Notes: generated by a model from the letters alone, not told the origin. Counted from the stretch's first letter, positions 25,101 to 34,646 are shown. The stretch: DNA of 64,000 nt from Chryseobacterium sp. T16E-39 (GCF_002216065.1 NZ_CP022282.1:310001-374000); one strand, 5' to 3'. Program-made: numbers and translations.

Positions 25101-25134
25101 AAAAAGGGCAAATCAATTGATCTGCCCTTTTTTT
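25101..25134. terminator. Bidirectional terminator before the MATE gene end
   Basis: AAAAAGGGCA ... TGCCCTTTTTTT with inner pairing ATCAATTGAT. A-run on one side and T-run on the other serve both convergent genes. Confidence 0.75.
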
Positions 25135-25144
25135 AAAGGAAATA

Positions 25145-26569
25145 TTAAACTTTTATGCTTTTCCATTTTCCTCTTTTAAAAAAGATAAAGGTTGTAATTG
25201 CAATGGCAGTTTCAGCCACAGGTATTGCAATAAATACACCTGTTGGACCCATTTCAGCATATTTGGTCAATACATATGCCAGTGGGATCTGAAGAAACCA
25301 GAAACCAAAAAAATTGATCCATGTAGGGGTTTTGGTATCACCGGCGCCATTAAGCGCATTCATCATTACCATACCGATACCGTAAAAGATAAAGGCACTG
25401 CTCATAATGCGCATGGCTCTTTGGGCTACTTCTTTGATCTGAATGTCATTTGTGAAAAATGAGACTAACCAGTCACCAAAGAAGAGAAATAAAACAGTAA
25501 CGATAACCATGAAAATCATATTGTACTTTACGGTTGCAAGCACAGAATCTTCGGCCCGTTGAAATTGTTTTGCACCCAGGTTTTGCCCGACAAGCGTAGC
25601 TGCTGCATTACTCATTCCCCATGCAGGAAGCATAAAGAACATCATAAGCCGTAGTGCAGTCTGATATCCTGCCGATCCATGATCCCCACCTGTTGTGGCA
25701 ACTAACTCCGCAAGAAAGATCCAGCTGCATGATCCAATAACGAACTGCAGTATCCCCGGGGTTGCAATTCCGATCAGGGATTTCATAACAGGCCAGTCAA
25801 TGTCAAAATGATGCAGTTTGATTTTTAACTGATGTTTTCCGTTAAATAAACAGAACAATTGATAAATAACACCTATTGATCGCCCAATGGCTGTTGCCAT
25901 CGCTGCGCCGGTTAACCCAAATGCAGGGACTATTCCCCAACCATTAATAAATACAGGACATAAAATGATGTTGCAGATATTTGCGATCCATAAGCTTCGC
26001 ATTGCAATAGCGGCGTTACCCGCACCACGAAATATACCATTGATCAGGAATAATAACATAATAACCATGCTGCTTCCCATCATAATCCGGGCAAACAATG
26101 TTCCGGCCTTAACTGTTTCCTCAGTAGCACCCATCAGGCGTAAAATATCAGGGGCATAGATAATACCGAGAATACTTAAAATAAGTGTCATGACAAAAGC
26201 CACGATAATGGCCTGCATTCCGGCATGAGCTGCTTCGTCAGGATTTTTTTCTCCTATACGCCTGGAGACAACAGCTGTTGCAGCCATACTCATGCCAATG
26301 GCAATAGAATACATGACAGTTAGGACAGATTCCGTTAAGCCTACTGTTTGAATCGCATAACTGCTGTTTTCGAGATGGCCTACAAAATACAGGTCAACCA
26401 ATGCAAATACCGATTCCATGATCATTTCAAGCATCATGGGGATGGCTAATAAAATAACTGCCTTTTGAATATTACCTGTTGTATAGTCTGTTTCAACACC
26501 AAGTAATGATTGTTTTAATAATGTAAAATAATGTAAAACCTTCGTTAGGTTTTTCTTATAATGTAACAT
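25145..26569 (-). CDS. MATE family efflux transporter
   Basis: 474 residues with about twelve membrane helices in two homologous halves, as in MATE (NorM/DinF-like) cation-coupled multidrug exporters. Typical segments are IPMMLEMIMESVFALVDLYFVGHL in the first helix pair and NAAATLVGQNLGAKQFQRAE at the start of the second half. The N-terminus reads MLHYKKNLTKVLHYFTLL; a later start is possible but no better ATG is evident before helix 1. A palindromic site 83 bases upstream suggests repressor control. Confidence 0.92.
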   Translation of the reverse strand: MLHYKKNLTKVLHYFTLLKQSLLGVETDYTTGNIQKAVILLAIPMMLEMIMESVFALVDLYFVGHLENSSYAIQTVGLTESVLTVMYSIAIGMSMAATAVVSRRIGEKNPDEAAHAGMQAIIVAFVMTLILSILGIIYAPDILRLMGATEETVKAGTLFARIMMGSSMVIMLLFLINGIFRGAGNAAIAMRSLWIANICNIILCPVFINGWGIVPAFGLTGAAMATAIGRSIGVIYQLFCLFNGKHQLKIKLHHFDIDWPVMKSLIGIATPGILQFVIGSCSWIFLAELVATTGGDHGSAGYQTALRLMMFFMLPAWGMSNAAATLVGQNLGAKQFQRAEDSVLATVKYNMIFMVIVTVLFLFFGDWLVSFFTNDIQIKEVAQRAMRIMSSAFIFYGIGMVMMNALNGAGDTKTPTWINFFGFWFLQIPLAYVLTKYAEMGPTGVFIAIPVAETAIAITTFIFFKRGKWKSIKV

Positions 26570-26597
26570 AGATGTAAAATTAAGTAATAGAAATATT

Positions 26598-26616
26598 GAA
26601 CGAAGAGATTTCGTTC
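26598..26616. promoter_or_regulatory. Inverted repeat close to the MATE start
   Basis: GAACGAA (26598-26604) and TTCGTTC (26610-26616), perfect 7-base arms, 29 bases upstream of the MATE ATG. Candidate regulator site or 5'-UTR hairpin. Confidence 0.4.
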
Positions 26617-26651
26617 TTTAAAGTGTCCTTATGTTTTAAGCCCGATAACTA

Positions 26652-26669
26652 ACCAATGTAAACATTGGT
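26652..26669. promoter_or_regulatory. Palindromic operator upstream of the MATE gene
   Basis: ACCAATGT - AA - ACATTGGT, perfect 8-base arms, 83 bases upstream of the MATE start. The shape is that of a TetR-type operator, but no TetR gene is adjacent; the nearest regulator is the MarR-GNAT fusion at 26844. Confidence 0.55.
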
Positions 26670-26843
26670 GAGGGCTACTATTACTTTCATATGCAGTAGC
26701 GATTGAATGGCAAATATAAATTATTTTTAATAATAAAATATAAAAACAGTTAAAAAAATGATATTGGAAGAAAGAAAATACATGATTATTGTGAAGTGTA
26801 AACTATTGACAGGGCTGAATTTAAGTTTTCAAAAAAGTATAAA

Positions 26844-27773
26844 TTAAAGAATATCTTTAAGCATATGAATGGTCGTTGCATAATGTCCGGAGTCACCCAA
26901 TGGACCCTCTAAATGCTTGTAATCCAGTTTTTCATATAGGGACACTGCGCCCTGAAAGACCTCAAACGATTCTAAATAAAGCCGGTTATAACCTGCTTTT
27001 TTTGCTCTTTCTTCAATCATCGTAAGCAGGTATAAACCTGTACCGTTTCCCCTTACTTTATCTGATAGATAAAATTTGACAATCTCTGAACATTTGGATG
27101 GTAACCCAGCAGTAGGGTAAAAGCCACATCCTCCCAAAATGATATGATTAGATTCCACGATCCAGTATTCTGCATTGGCATCATGAAAAAGCTGATACAA
27201 AAGATCGGTTTGAGGATCATCATAGACACTGCCTTTTTGAGGGGCATTAAACTCATCAAATACATTACGGATAAGAGCAGCTAAAGCTTTATTGTCTTTT
27301 TCTTCTATGGGACGGATGATAATTGGATCGACTATATGATTATTTTCCTTGTGGTGTAGAAGAGAATCAATTGTATTCATGCTTCGAACGACTGTTTTCA
27401 GATTTTGTTCGGAAAGATCAGCGAACAGATTTTCTATTTGGGTATCCGAATCCCGGTTTATTTTTTCATAAGTAAGACCCCCTAAATCGGTAAGGCTAAT
27501 GGCGCTGGAACGATTATCTTGCCCCGATTTTTTTCGTACAGTATATCCCAATTTTTCAAAACGTTTAAGGATACGGCTTAGAAACCCTTTATCCAATTCT
27601 AGACTAAGGGCAATCTCCGTTGATGTTATATCAGGATTGAAATAGATCTCGCGCATTACCCTGGCTTCTGAAATACCCAGGTCTCCGTCGAAAATCCCTT
27701 TGTTAAGTAGTCCCAATACCTGTGTATAATATCTGTTAAAGGCTCTTATTTGTGCAATATATTTTTGTTTCAT
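26844..27773 (-). CDS. MarR regulator / GNAT acetyltransferase fusion
   Basis: 309 residues. The N-terminal 150 residues form a MarR winged helix (STEIALSLELDKGFLSRILKRFEKLGYTVRKKSGQDNRSSAISLTDLG, wing and recognition helix). The C-terminal part is a GNAT acetyltransferase (FYLSDKVRGNGTGLYLLTMIEERAKKAGYNRLYLES; acetyl-CoA loop RGNGTG). This fusion is a known architecture in Bacteroidota, where enzyme and regulator form one polypeptide. A perfect inverted repeat with 14-bp arms begins 13 bases upstream of the ATG, a likely autoregulatory operator. Confidence 0.93.
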   Translation of the reverse strand: MKQKYIAQIRAFNRYYTQVLGLLNKGIFDGDLGISEARVMREIYFNPDITSTEIALSLELDKGFLSRILKRFEKLGYTVRKKSGQDNRSSAISLTDLGGLTYEKINRDSDTQIENLFADLSEQNLKTVVRSMNTIDSLLHHKENNHIVDPIIIRPIEEKDNKALAALIRNVFDEFNAPQKGSVYDDPQTDLLYQLFHDANAEYWIVESNHIILGGCGFYPTAGLPSKCSEIVKFYLSDKVRGNGTGLYLLTMIEERAKKAGYNRLYLESFEVFQGAVSLYEKLDYKHLEGPLGDSGHYATTIHMLKDIL

Positions 27774-27785
27774 AGCGTAAATATA

Positions 27786-27816
27786 ATCAATTAGTTGACG
27801 AAGTCAACTAATTGAT
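27786..27816. promoter_or_regulatory. MarR operator: 14-bp perfect inverted repeat
   Basis: ATCAATTAGTTGAC - GAA - GTCAACTAATTGAT, immediately upstream of the MarR-GNAT start codon. TAGTTGAC/GTCAACTA half-sites resemble MarR-family operators. Confidence 0.8.
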
Positions 27817-27900
27817 ATTAAAAATATTTGATCAAAATAAATACGAGCTACTAATGGTTTTATAAAGCTCATCTATTGGAGATAAAACAGGAGAAAACCT

Positions 27901-28731
27901 CTATTTTAATATCAAAACAGGTTGGTTGACATTTTGATAGATTCCCTCAGAGATACTTTTACCTGCAAGATAATAAAGGAAACTATGCTTCCCAGGTAAG
28001 GCTATGATGAGATCCGTTTTGTTGGATGATGCGAAAGTCAGGATTCCCCTGATAATATTTTCATCGTAATAATTATGAATTGTGCTTGGTATTGTTGTTA
28101 AATATTGTCGGATGTATGCTTCCAGTTCCTTATTTTTATCTTCATTATCATCTGATCCGTTTCTTTTGTGAATGTTTAAAAACATAAGCCGAACATCCAT
28201 TTGTTCAATAATAGATTTATGATGAAACAGCCTGTCTAATTTTGTTATTGTATTTACATCACACGGAATCAGGATATTTTTTACCGTAGTATAGGTGTAG
28301 CCATTAGGAACAATTAATGCTTTAACAGGGCTTGTTCTGGCAATACTTATGATATTTTCTGAAACAAAACTATTGGCGGAAGATGCCTGATCATCACTTC
28401 CAAGAATAATCAGTTCTACTGAAGGCTGATCTTTTATCAGATCATTGATGCTTCTTGTCAGAGTCCATTGCGTCGATGCTTTTAAAACCGTTACATCCGG
28501 TGATTTTTCTGCGATAATCCCTGTTAACCTGCTAAAAAGTAATTCTGTCCTTTTAATATGGCTGTTTACATTTTCTTCATTAGGCAGATAATCAAATTCG
28601 AATTCCTGAGAGGCCTTTAAAAGAATAATATGGGTATATTGATATTGTGTTGCCCATTCTGCAGAAAGTTTTACTGCATTTTCAGTAGTTGATGTAAAGT
28701 CAACAGGTACAAGTATTGTTCTCATATTCAT
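27901..28731 (-). CDS. Tandem universal stress protein (UspA) domains
   Basis: 276 residues: two Usp domains in tandem. The first begins MRTILVPVDFTSTTENAVKLSAEWA and carries LIILGSDD; the second begins about residue 140 with VKNILIPCDV and ends with ISEGIYQNVNQPVLILK. The ATP-binding loop G-2x-G-9x-G is not clearly intact in either copy. Tandem Usp proteins are common in flavobacteria and are linked to survival under stress. Fourteen bases separate it from an upstream MarR gene, so it is probably the MarR protein's operon partner. Confidence 0.9.
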   Translation of the reverse strand: MNMRTILVPVDFTSTTENAVKLSAEWATQYQYTHIILLKASQEFEFDYLPNEENVNSHIKRTELLFSRLTGIIAEKSPDVTVLKASTQWTLTRSINDLIKDQPSVELIILGSDDQASSANSFVSENIISIARTSPVKALIVPNGYTYTTVKNILIPCDVNTITKLDRLFHHKSIIEQMDVRLMFLNIHKRNGSDDNEDKNKELEAYIRQYLTTIPSTIHNYYDENIIRGILTFASSNKTDLIIALPGKHSFLYYLAGKSISEGIYQNVNQPVLILK

Positions 28732-28745
28732 ATATTTAAACGCTG

Positions 28746-29195
28746 TTATTCAAGATTTGCGGTCATTTTTTTTACAAGGAGAAGTGCTTTCTGTATTTCA
28801 ATTTCACTAATGGAATAAGCTGCTTTCTCATATAGTTCCAATACCCAGGGGTATACAATTTCTACAATTTCTTTTCCTTTTATGGTAAGGAAGACCTGTC
28901 TGTTTCTCCGGTCGTTAGTGTATTCTATTCTTTTTACTAATCCTCTTTTTTCGAGGTTGTTGATCAAATAGGTCACACTTGATTTGTCTTTACTTACCTT
29001 ATTGCTTATTTCCTGTTGGTTGATTCCGTCATTCCTAGACAGAAGTCCAAGGATCTCTATGAGCTCAAAAGAAAGATCAGGATCGTACTCATTAATTTTT
29101 GTCTGAATTTTCTGTCGCAAACGACTTTTCATTTCAGTCATCGCCAAACCTAATTCTAAGGCTAATTCTGATATATTATTTTGTGTTGCCAACAT
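28746..29195 (-). CDS. MarR family transcriptional regulator
   Basis: 149 residues with the MarR winged-helix pattern: NDGINQQEISNKVSKDKSSVTYLINNLEKRGLVKRIEYTNDRRNRQVFLTIKGKEIV (DRRNRQ wing). No added domain. It heads an operon with the tandem Usp gene. The promoter region has a perfect TAnnTTTG element and a 9-bp inverted repeat, in line with autoregulation. Confidence 0.92.
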   Translation of the reverse strand: MLATQNNISELALELGLAMTEMKSRLRQKIQTKINEYDPDLSFELIEILGLLSRNDGINQQEISNKVSKDKSSVTYLINNLEKRGLVKRIEYTNDRRNRQVFLTIKGKEIVEIVYPWVLELYEKAAYSISEIEIQKALLLVKKMTANLE

Positions 29196-29270
29196 ACTTT
29201 ACTCATTAACGTGATATTTGTGAGATCAAAAGTGAGTGTATATTTAAAATCTCTAACTTTGATTGCCTAA

Positions 29271-29307
29271 CAAATATAGTGAATATTAGTTTGAATTAAA
29301 ACTAATA
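29271..29307 (-). promoter_or_regulatory. Promoter and operator of the MarR-Usp operon
   Basis: -7 element TATATTTG on minus (29278-29271), an exact TAnnTTTG. Directly upstream, TATTAGTTT (29284-29292) and AAACTAATA (29299-29307) form an inverted repeat with a 6-base spacer, overlapping the -33 region: a typical MarR-type site. Confidence 0.6.
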
Positions 29308-29420
29308 ATATGTAAAATTATACAGTATTTTATTTGAAGTCTCCATGATAAAGTGAAGAAGAAATGTTGTGTGAAATTTTATGAGGATTTATCTATTTCT
29401 TTAAATGGTATTAATTAAAA

Positions 29421-29447
29421 TTGACTGTCTAAAAAGTAGACAGTCAA
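29421..29447 (-). terminator. Terminator of the secreted-protein gene
   Basis: TTGACTGTCTA (29421-29431) and TAGACAGTCAA (29437-29447), perfect 11-bp stem, followed on minus by TTTTAATTAA. Confidence 0.75.
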
Positions 29448-29535
29448 CTTGATAAAACATTGTAAAAAGAGGGATTTCTACATGTTTGAGTTTCAATTGT
29501 GTTATTAGAATCTATAAAACCATTATAACAGAAAA

Positions 29536-30465
29536 TTAATTAGCGATTTTGTAACCGTATAAAGAACTGACAACAACCTGGTAGATTCCACTGCCAGTTA
29601 CTCCTGCTGCTGCTGCCATACTTACTGTTTCATTCTTATTGAGGTAAGTAATGCATGAAACATTTCTTCCTGTTAATGTACCTGGGTTAGGCTGAAAGGA
29701 TTGAACCAATATATTATCTGGGCTCACTGCATAATTTTTCATAAGATATAATACTACAAAGTCAAAATTTGGAGTACCTGGGATATTACCATTGTCAAAC
29801 TGAGTGGAACCATAAAACATATAGTATCCGTCTGAAGGGGCAGTAAATCTACCATTGCCAATATCCAATACATTGCCGGTATTAATTACCGTTCCCTGAG
29901 GATAATTGATTTCTTTTCTGATATAAGGTCCTGTACTGGCAGTAAGGCTCTGTCTGGTTGTGGTGCTTATTGTTGAAAAAGGATATGTTGTGGCCGCCGC
30001 CGGTATACTGTCCGAACTTGAAAGCAGAATAAGCTCCCATGTAATTCCTGACATGGTTCCTTTGCTTATAAAAAACGCATAATAACCTGGAGGAACATTA
30101 ATAGTGGGTACACCAGCGCCGGTTTGATTGTCAATTAATTCAGTTCCATTAGCAGCTATGGACAGTGCAGCGGTTCCTGTATTTTTGAAATGATAGGTTC
30201 TTCCCATAAAGTTACCAGAACCACTGATAGCGGCGGGTAAAATTAGAGTTCCGCTCGTATTGCCATTATAAGCGAGATAATAATCAGTAGGAGCTACATT
30301 TCCATTTGTTGTGACTGATCTGTATGTTGCTGCAAACGAGCCATTGACAGTTAGAGTACTGCCGGGATTAGTTGTATTGATACCAACATTTCCAGTTTGC
30401 GCAAAAGTAATTGTCGAAACAAATAGTCCTAATGTTTGCAATAGTGTTGTAAAATTTCTTTGCAT
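29536..30465 (-). CDS. Secreted protein of unknown function, C1q/TNF-like C-terminal half
   Basis: 309 residues with a signal peptide ending at ITFAQ (about residue 23) and the common flavobacterial surface-protein start TGNVGINTTNPGSTLTVNGS. The N-terminal half is Gly/Thr/Asn-rich beta structure. The C-terminal 140 residues (GRFTAPSDGYYMFYGSTQF ... VVLYLMKN ... ITYLNKNETVSM ... YQVVVSSLYGYKI) follow the pattern of a C1q/TNF-like jelly roll. Such proteins are exported in Chryseobacterium-type genomes; role unknown. Transcribed alone. Confidence 0.75.
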   Translation of the reverse strand: MQRNFTTLLQTLGLFVSTITFAQTGNVGINTTNPGSTLTVNGSFAATYRSVTTNGNVAPTDYYLAYNGNTSGTLILPAAISGSGNFMGRTYHFKNTGTAALSIAANGTELIDNQTGAGVPTINVPPGYYAFFISKGTMSGITWELILLSSSDSIPAAATTYPFSTISTTTRQSLTASTGPYIRKEINYPQGTVINTGNVLDIGNGRFTAPSDGYYMFYGSTQFDNGNIPGTPNFDFVVLYLMKNYAVSPDNILVQSFQPNPGTLTGRNVSCITYLNKNETVSMAAAAGVTGSGIYQVVVSSLYGYKIAN

Positions 30466-30611
30466 GTATTATATGTTTTAATAAGTTGTGACATTTTAAA
30501 AAACCTTTATTAAAGGGAAGGAAAAATAGACTTATATTATAAATCATTTATTGGTGTAAAATTATAGGAATACCTTCACAAGTCCCCTTTGGAATATGTA
30601 GAATGAAATAA

Positions 30612-30643
30612 AGAATCATGTAGAAAATTTTCTACATGATTCT
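30612..30643 (-). terminator. 32-base perfect palindrome after the sensor/regulator operon
   Basis: Arms starting AGAATCATGTAGAAAA (30612-30627) and their complement (30628-30643). It lies about 100 bases past the stop of the response-regulator gene. It has no loop as DNA and would fold to a hairpin in RNA; no strong T-run. Confidence 0.55.
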
Positions 30644-30741
30644 GTGTAAAATACGGTTATCAGCTTTTTGTAAGAGATTATCTTACGCGGGAATTATCGG
30701 TCAGTAAGAACAGATTATGCAACTTATTAGAAAGTCTGATT

Positions 30742-31356
30742 TCAGGAAATATAAGTTTGATAAAGCTTAATAAGATCGGCAAGATTATTCGTTTTCAATT
30801 TGTTGTGGATTCTTTTTTTATAGGTGCTAATAGTGCTCATTTGGATATTCATTTCATTTGAAATTTCTAGATTCCCATATCCCTTTACCATTAAAATAAA
30901 AATTTCATATTCTCTCTTTGAAAGTTGTTTTATGGAATCTAAGGGAGAGCTTTGTAATAATTGGTTGACAATACTTGATGGATAATAATAACCTTCCCTG
31001 AATATCCTGTTTACTGCCTCTGAAATTTCATCCACTTTACTCAGTTTACTCAGATATCCATTAGCTCCTTCTTTAATATATTGTACAGCTATTTCCTCTT
31101 CATAAGCAGAAAATATAAGTATTTTGATCTCCGGATCAAGCTCTTTAATCTCAGAAATCATTTTTTTATTTTTAGATTCAGGCATATTAATATCCAGGAT
31201 GATCAGGTCGTATTTTTGTCTGGAGAGCTTGTCCAGGGCTTCTGGATAATCTTCCGCCAGATCAATAGAAATATCCGGAATTCGGGATTCCAGTATCAGA
31301 CTTGTTCCGGTAAGAACTACATCATGATCGTCAGCTATAAGAATGTGTCTAATCAT
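30742..31356 (-). CDS. NarL/LuxR-type response regulator
   Basis: 204 residues: receiver domain with phosphoacceptor Asp in DLIILDINMPESK (about residue 54), acidic pair ADDHD near the N-terminus, Lys in YLSKLSK. A LuxR-type HTH follows (LSKREYEIFILMVKGYGNLEISNEMNIQMSTISTYKKRIHNKLKTNNLADLIKL). It overlaps the upstream sensor kinase gene by 8 bases (31349-31356), so it is the cognate partner. Unlike hybrid HTCS proteins, the output domain is here a separate polypeptide. Confidence 0.93.
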   Translation of the reverse strand: MIRHILIADDHDVVLTGTSLILESRIPDISIDLAEDYPEALDKLSRQKYDLIILDINMPESKNKKMISEIKELDPEIKILIFSAYEEEIAVQYIKEGANGYLSKLSKVDEISEAVNRIFREGYYYPSSIVNQLLQSSPLDSIKQLSKREYEIFILMVKGYGNLEISNEMNIQMSTISTYKKRIHNKLKTNNLADLIKLYQTYIS

Positions 31357-34300
31357 TTATTTTATTTTTTAAAATCAATTGGCAGGTAGTTCCACCTGTA
31401 TCATTTCTTTTGAAGATCATTTTACTTTCTATCATTTGTAATAATTGTAACACCAGATGCAACCCCATTCCATATTTTTGGAGCAGTAATTTTTCATTTT
31501 CAATGTTATCCTGTAATCTTGTATAGTATTCTATTTTTTGAGGATCCATACCAACGCCCGTATCACTGATCATTATAATAATATTTTCATTTTCTAAATG
31601 GGCCTCCAGTACTATTGTACCATTTTTAGTGTATTTTACTGAGTTGTCCAGTAGATTGTGAATAATGGCAGCCACAATATTTTTACTGATCTGTGTGTGT
31701 ATTTCTTCATCTATGTTATTGATGATGGAGGTATTGTTGCTTTCAGCTATGGCATTGAAAAGCACTTTTTTTTCTTCTATGAGCACACATAAAGAATAGA
31801 CTTCTGTTTTATCCGATCTGTGGTGGCTATATATATCTGCATATTCTTTTAAGGTTGCTGTAAAATTATACAGCTGATCTGAAGATTTATAAATGGAAGC
31901 AAGAACCTTTTCAGAGCGTTGCTGATTAAATTCTTTATTTTCCAATACTTCTTTTGCGGTTAATGCAATAAATTTTACAGGAGTGGTGATATCGTGGGTA
32001 ATCGTACCAATAAGTTTTTTTTGTTGTTCGATTTCCTTATGAAGCTGTATTTTTGTTGTTTCCAGTTTTTCCACAGTGGAAGAAAGTTTTTGGGTACGAA
32101 TATTAATGATTTCTTCCAGCTCTAGGTTTTTCTTTTGTAAAAAATTGATCCTCCATTTTACCAGAAGGTATAGTAGAAACAGTAACAATGATATTGTGAG
32201 TATCTTAAACCATATGGTCTGGTAAAAATAGGGTTGGATGATCAGATTGATCTTTTTATAAATATACTTTCCATTATCAGAGACAAGCATTTTGACAATA
32301 AAGGAATAGTTCCCGTATCCTAGATTGGAAATGGAGAATTTTCTGTCTTTCCCGATTGATTCCCATTTTGCATTTTGCAGCCCCATTATTTTTGCCTGTA
32401 CAGTAATGTTGTCTGGATTTGCATAATAGGGTATATCAATGAATAGATCTATCCTGCTGGATTTTTGTTCAAGATGCAGCTCATTTTTAAAGTATTTTTC
32501 CTTATGATCTATCAGAGCCCTTTCGATGTATATATTTTCAGGATAATAACTTGGAATTTTTAGTGGATCAAAAAAAACAAGACCATTCAATGATGGGATA
32601 ACGAAATCTCCATTGTCCAGTTGATTTCCACAAATATTACTACCTCCATTAAATTCATTGGTATTAAAACCGGAGTCTTTTGAAAATCTATAATAATTAA
32701 CTTTAGAGTCTTTATTTTGAACATATTTCAACAACTGGCTCTCCAAAACCCTGTACAATCCATTATTAGTAGGGATCCAAAAAAAACCTCTCATATCCTC
32801 TAAAATAGTGTGGGATGAAGAAATATTGCCACTAGCATCGAAAGGCATTTTAATAAGACGGTTATTTCTCATTAAATAAAATCCTTTTCCTAATGTAGTA
32901 ATCCATATGTTACCATCTTTTGATCTTATGATATTACGGATCGATAATTCTTTGTCAGCGGTTATATTGTGTATCTTATTTATTTCAATTTGTACATTAT
33001 ATAATCCTTTTATCGTACCTACTAAAATATGATCCTGATCCAGCTGCATAAATTTTGTAGGTTCGTCATTAAATAAAAATCTCTTTTTCAGTGATTTAAA
33101 AGACTTGTCCTTATAGATATCAAATGTTCCGCCGAATTCGGGAGTACCATTGTTTTTTCGCTGTGCAACAAGTGAATAATATCTTGTTTCATCAAAAAAA
33201 AAGTCCTTTAAGAAAAAGTTTTTTACATAAGTATAGCTGCTATAGGAAGTTGTTTTTTGGTAGGTTTTTAAATCATCATCTTTTCTTACCATGATATTTC
33301 TATAATGATCATAAGCCATAAAAAAAGGAACCGTGTTTTTAAAATTTTTAGTGCTTATCATTCCATTACGGGTGTATATTTCTCCATAAGGATTAATGAC
33401 TGAAGAGCTATCGTAGGGCAGGGTCGCGTAGAAAACAGATTCCAACTTTGGCAAAGGTCCTTTTACAGTAATAAAATTAGCGAGGCTTATAATCTGAAGT
33501 CCCTCTGTACTACTTCCAAGGTAAAGTTTTTTGTACAACTTATCATAATATATACTGATTAGGTTGTCATTTTTTATTTGATTTATTTGAACTATTTTGG
33601 ATATACGGAAGTGCTCCTTTTCATAAGTGCACATATAAAAGATATTCTTATTCAGAATAAAAACCTGATTATTGATTCTGCTCCATAAAATTTTACTATT
33701 AATATCAGTTAGTAAAGGAACCTCATAAGAATTTACAATTTTTCCTTTCTCTATTCTTTCTACTTTTTTTGTAGTAAAGTTGATATAAAATAGCATTTCA
33801 TTGATGGTGAAAACCCTAGGGACATTTTTGTAAATGGCTTTGATTTTAAGAGTTTCTTCAGTCTGTGAATGAGTATTGCTAAATGTAAGTGTGTTTTTGC
33901 GGATGTAATATTTTCCTTCTTTAAAATTCATATAAAAGTTGATACCTGAATAGTTGGTATAACTATAATTAGAACAATACAAAAGATAATTGATGTGATC
34001 CTTAGATACCAAAGTTGGAAACCTTTTTGCAGAGCTTGTAACTTTAGGAATTTTTTTATGAAGCAGGATGATTCTTCCATAATCTCCGGGAGTGAAAATA
34101 CTGTCTTTTTCAGTATGCCCATAGAAATAGGTAAAACGCTGACTGTTCAGTGGAAAACTTTTGTACACCAAAAATTGAGACCCATCATATCGTACAATTC
34201 CGTTTTCTGTTGTAAGCCATATAAATCCATATTTATCTTTTATAATATCCTTTACACTATTTTGTGGAAGTCCGTTATCAGTGTTATACAGTTCTATATT

Positions 34301-34363
34301 ATATTTCTGGCTACTGACGTTGAAAAAAATAAATATGAAAATTAATAGTATATTTTTATTCAA
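31349..34363 (-). CDS. Two-component propeller sensor histidine kinase
   Basis: 1004 residues. A signal peptide is followed by a large periplasmic region with two-component propeller repeats (NGLPQNSVKDIIKDKYGFIWLTTENGIVRYDG; later DGNIWITTLGKGFYL and RGFFWIPTNNGLYR), then a Y_Y_Y-like domain (ISNLGYGNYSFIVKMLV). A single membrane helix at about residues 730-750 leads to a coiled coil and a kinase. The phospho-His is in GTITHDITTPVKF, a variant of the usual H-box; the ATPase part has HNLLDNSVKYT and SDTGVGMD. The middle of the propeller is degenerate. In Bacteroidota such sensors detect extracellular carbohydrates or other signals; ligand unknown. Confidence 0.92.
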   Translation of the reverse strand: MNKNILLIFIFIFFNVSSQKYNIELYNTDNGLPQNSVKDIIKDKYGFIWLTTENGIVRYDGSQFLVYKSFPLNSQRFTYFYGHTEKDSIFTPGDYGRIILLHKKIPKVTSSAKRFPTLVSKDHINYLLYCSNYSYTNYSGINFYMNFKEGKYYIRKNTLTFSNTHSQTEETLKIKAIYKNVPRVFTINEMLFYINFTTKKVERIEKGKIVNSYEVPLLTDINSKILWSRINNQVFILNKNIFYMCTYEKEHFRISKIVQINQIKNDNLISIYYDKLYKKLYLGSSTEGLQIISLANFITVKGPLPKLESVFYATLPYDSSSVINPYGEIYTRNGMISTKNFKNTVPFFMAYDHYRNIMVRKDDDLKTYQKTTSYSSYTYVKNFFLKDFFFDETRYYSLVAQRKNNGTPEFGGTFDIYKDKSFKSLKKRFLFNDEPTKFMQLDQDHILVGTIKGLYNVQIEINKIHNITADKELSIRNIIRSKDGNIWITTLGKGFYLMRNNRLIKMPFDASGNISSSHTILEDMRGFFWIPTNNGLYRVLESQLLKYVQNKDSKVNYYRFSKDSGFNTNEFNGGSNICGNQLDNGDFVIPSLNGLVFFDPLKIPSYYPENIYIERALIDHKEKYFKNELHLEQKSSRIDLFIDIPYYANPDNITVQAKIMGLQNAKWESIGKDRKFSISNLGYGNYSFIVKMLVSDNGKYIYKKINLIIQPYFYQTIWFKILTISLLLFLLYLLVKWRINFLQKKNLELEEIINIRTQKLSSTVEKLETTKIQLHKEIEQQKKLIGTITHDITTPVKFIALTAKEVLENKEFNQQRSEKVLASIYKSSDQLYNFTATLKEYADIYSHHRSDKTEVYSLCVLIEEKKVLFNAIAESNNTSIINNIDEEIHTQISKNIVAAIIHNLLDNSVKYTKNGTIVLEAHLENENIIIMISDTGVGMDPQKIEYYTRLQDNIENEKLLLQKYGMGLHLVLQLLQMIESKMIFKRNDTGGTTCQLILKNKIND

Positions 34364-34646
34364 ATCTAATTATTTTACGAATGAAACAAAGGTATAACGG
34401 AATAAATGATAATAAATAAAATTAACTCATCAAAGTATAGTATTATTTTTACAATTTAATTTATTACTGTTTTTTTACTCAACACATTTACTTGTTGATG
34501 CAATACAGTTACTAAGTTTACGTTAGGTTATATCATCTTTAATTGTTTTTTTACTAAGTTTGCTTTTTGAGAATAAAAATTGTTTCAATCAAAAATTTTA
34601 GTTTAAATAAATTAAAAGATCGATATAAAATTTAATGGCTGGTCCT

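Larger units (their letters stand above)
29196..29535. other. Spacer: MarR promoter and a terminator
   Basis: Holds the MarR/Usp promoter and operator (29271-29307) and the terminator of the secreted protein gene (29421-29447). No gene seen. Confidence 0.6.

Noticed and set aside
30612..30643. Perfect 32-base palindrome considered as an insertion-sequence end or attachment site
   Set aside because: It is single-copy here, has no transposase near it and lies where an operon terminator is expected.
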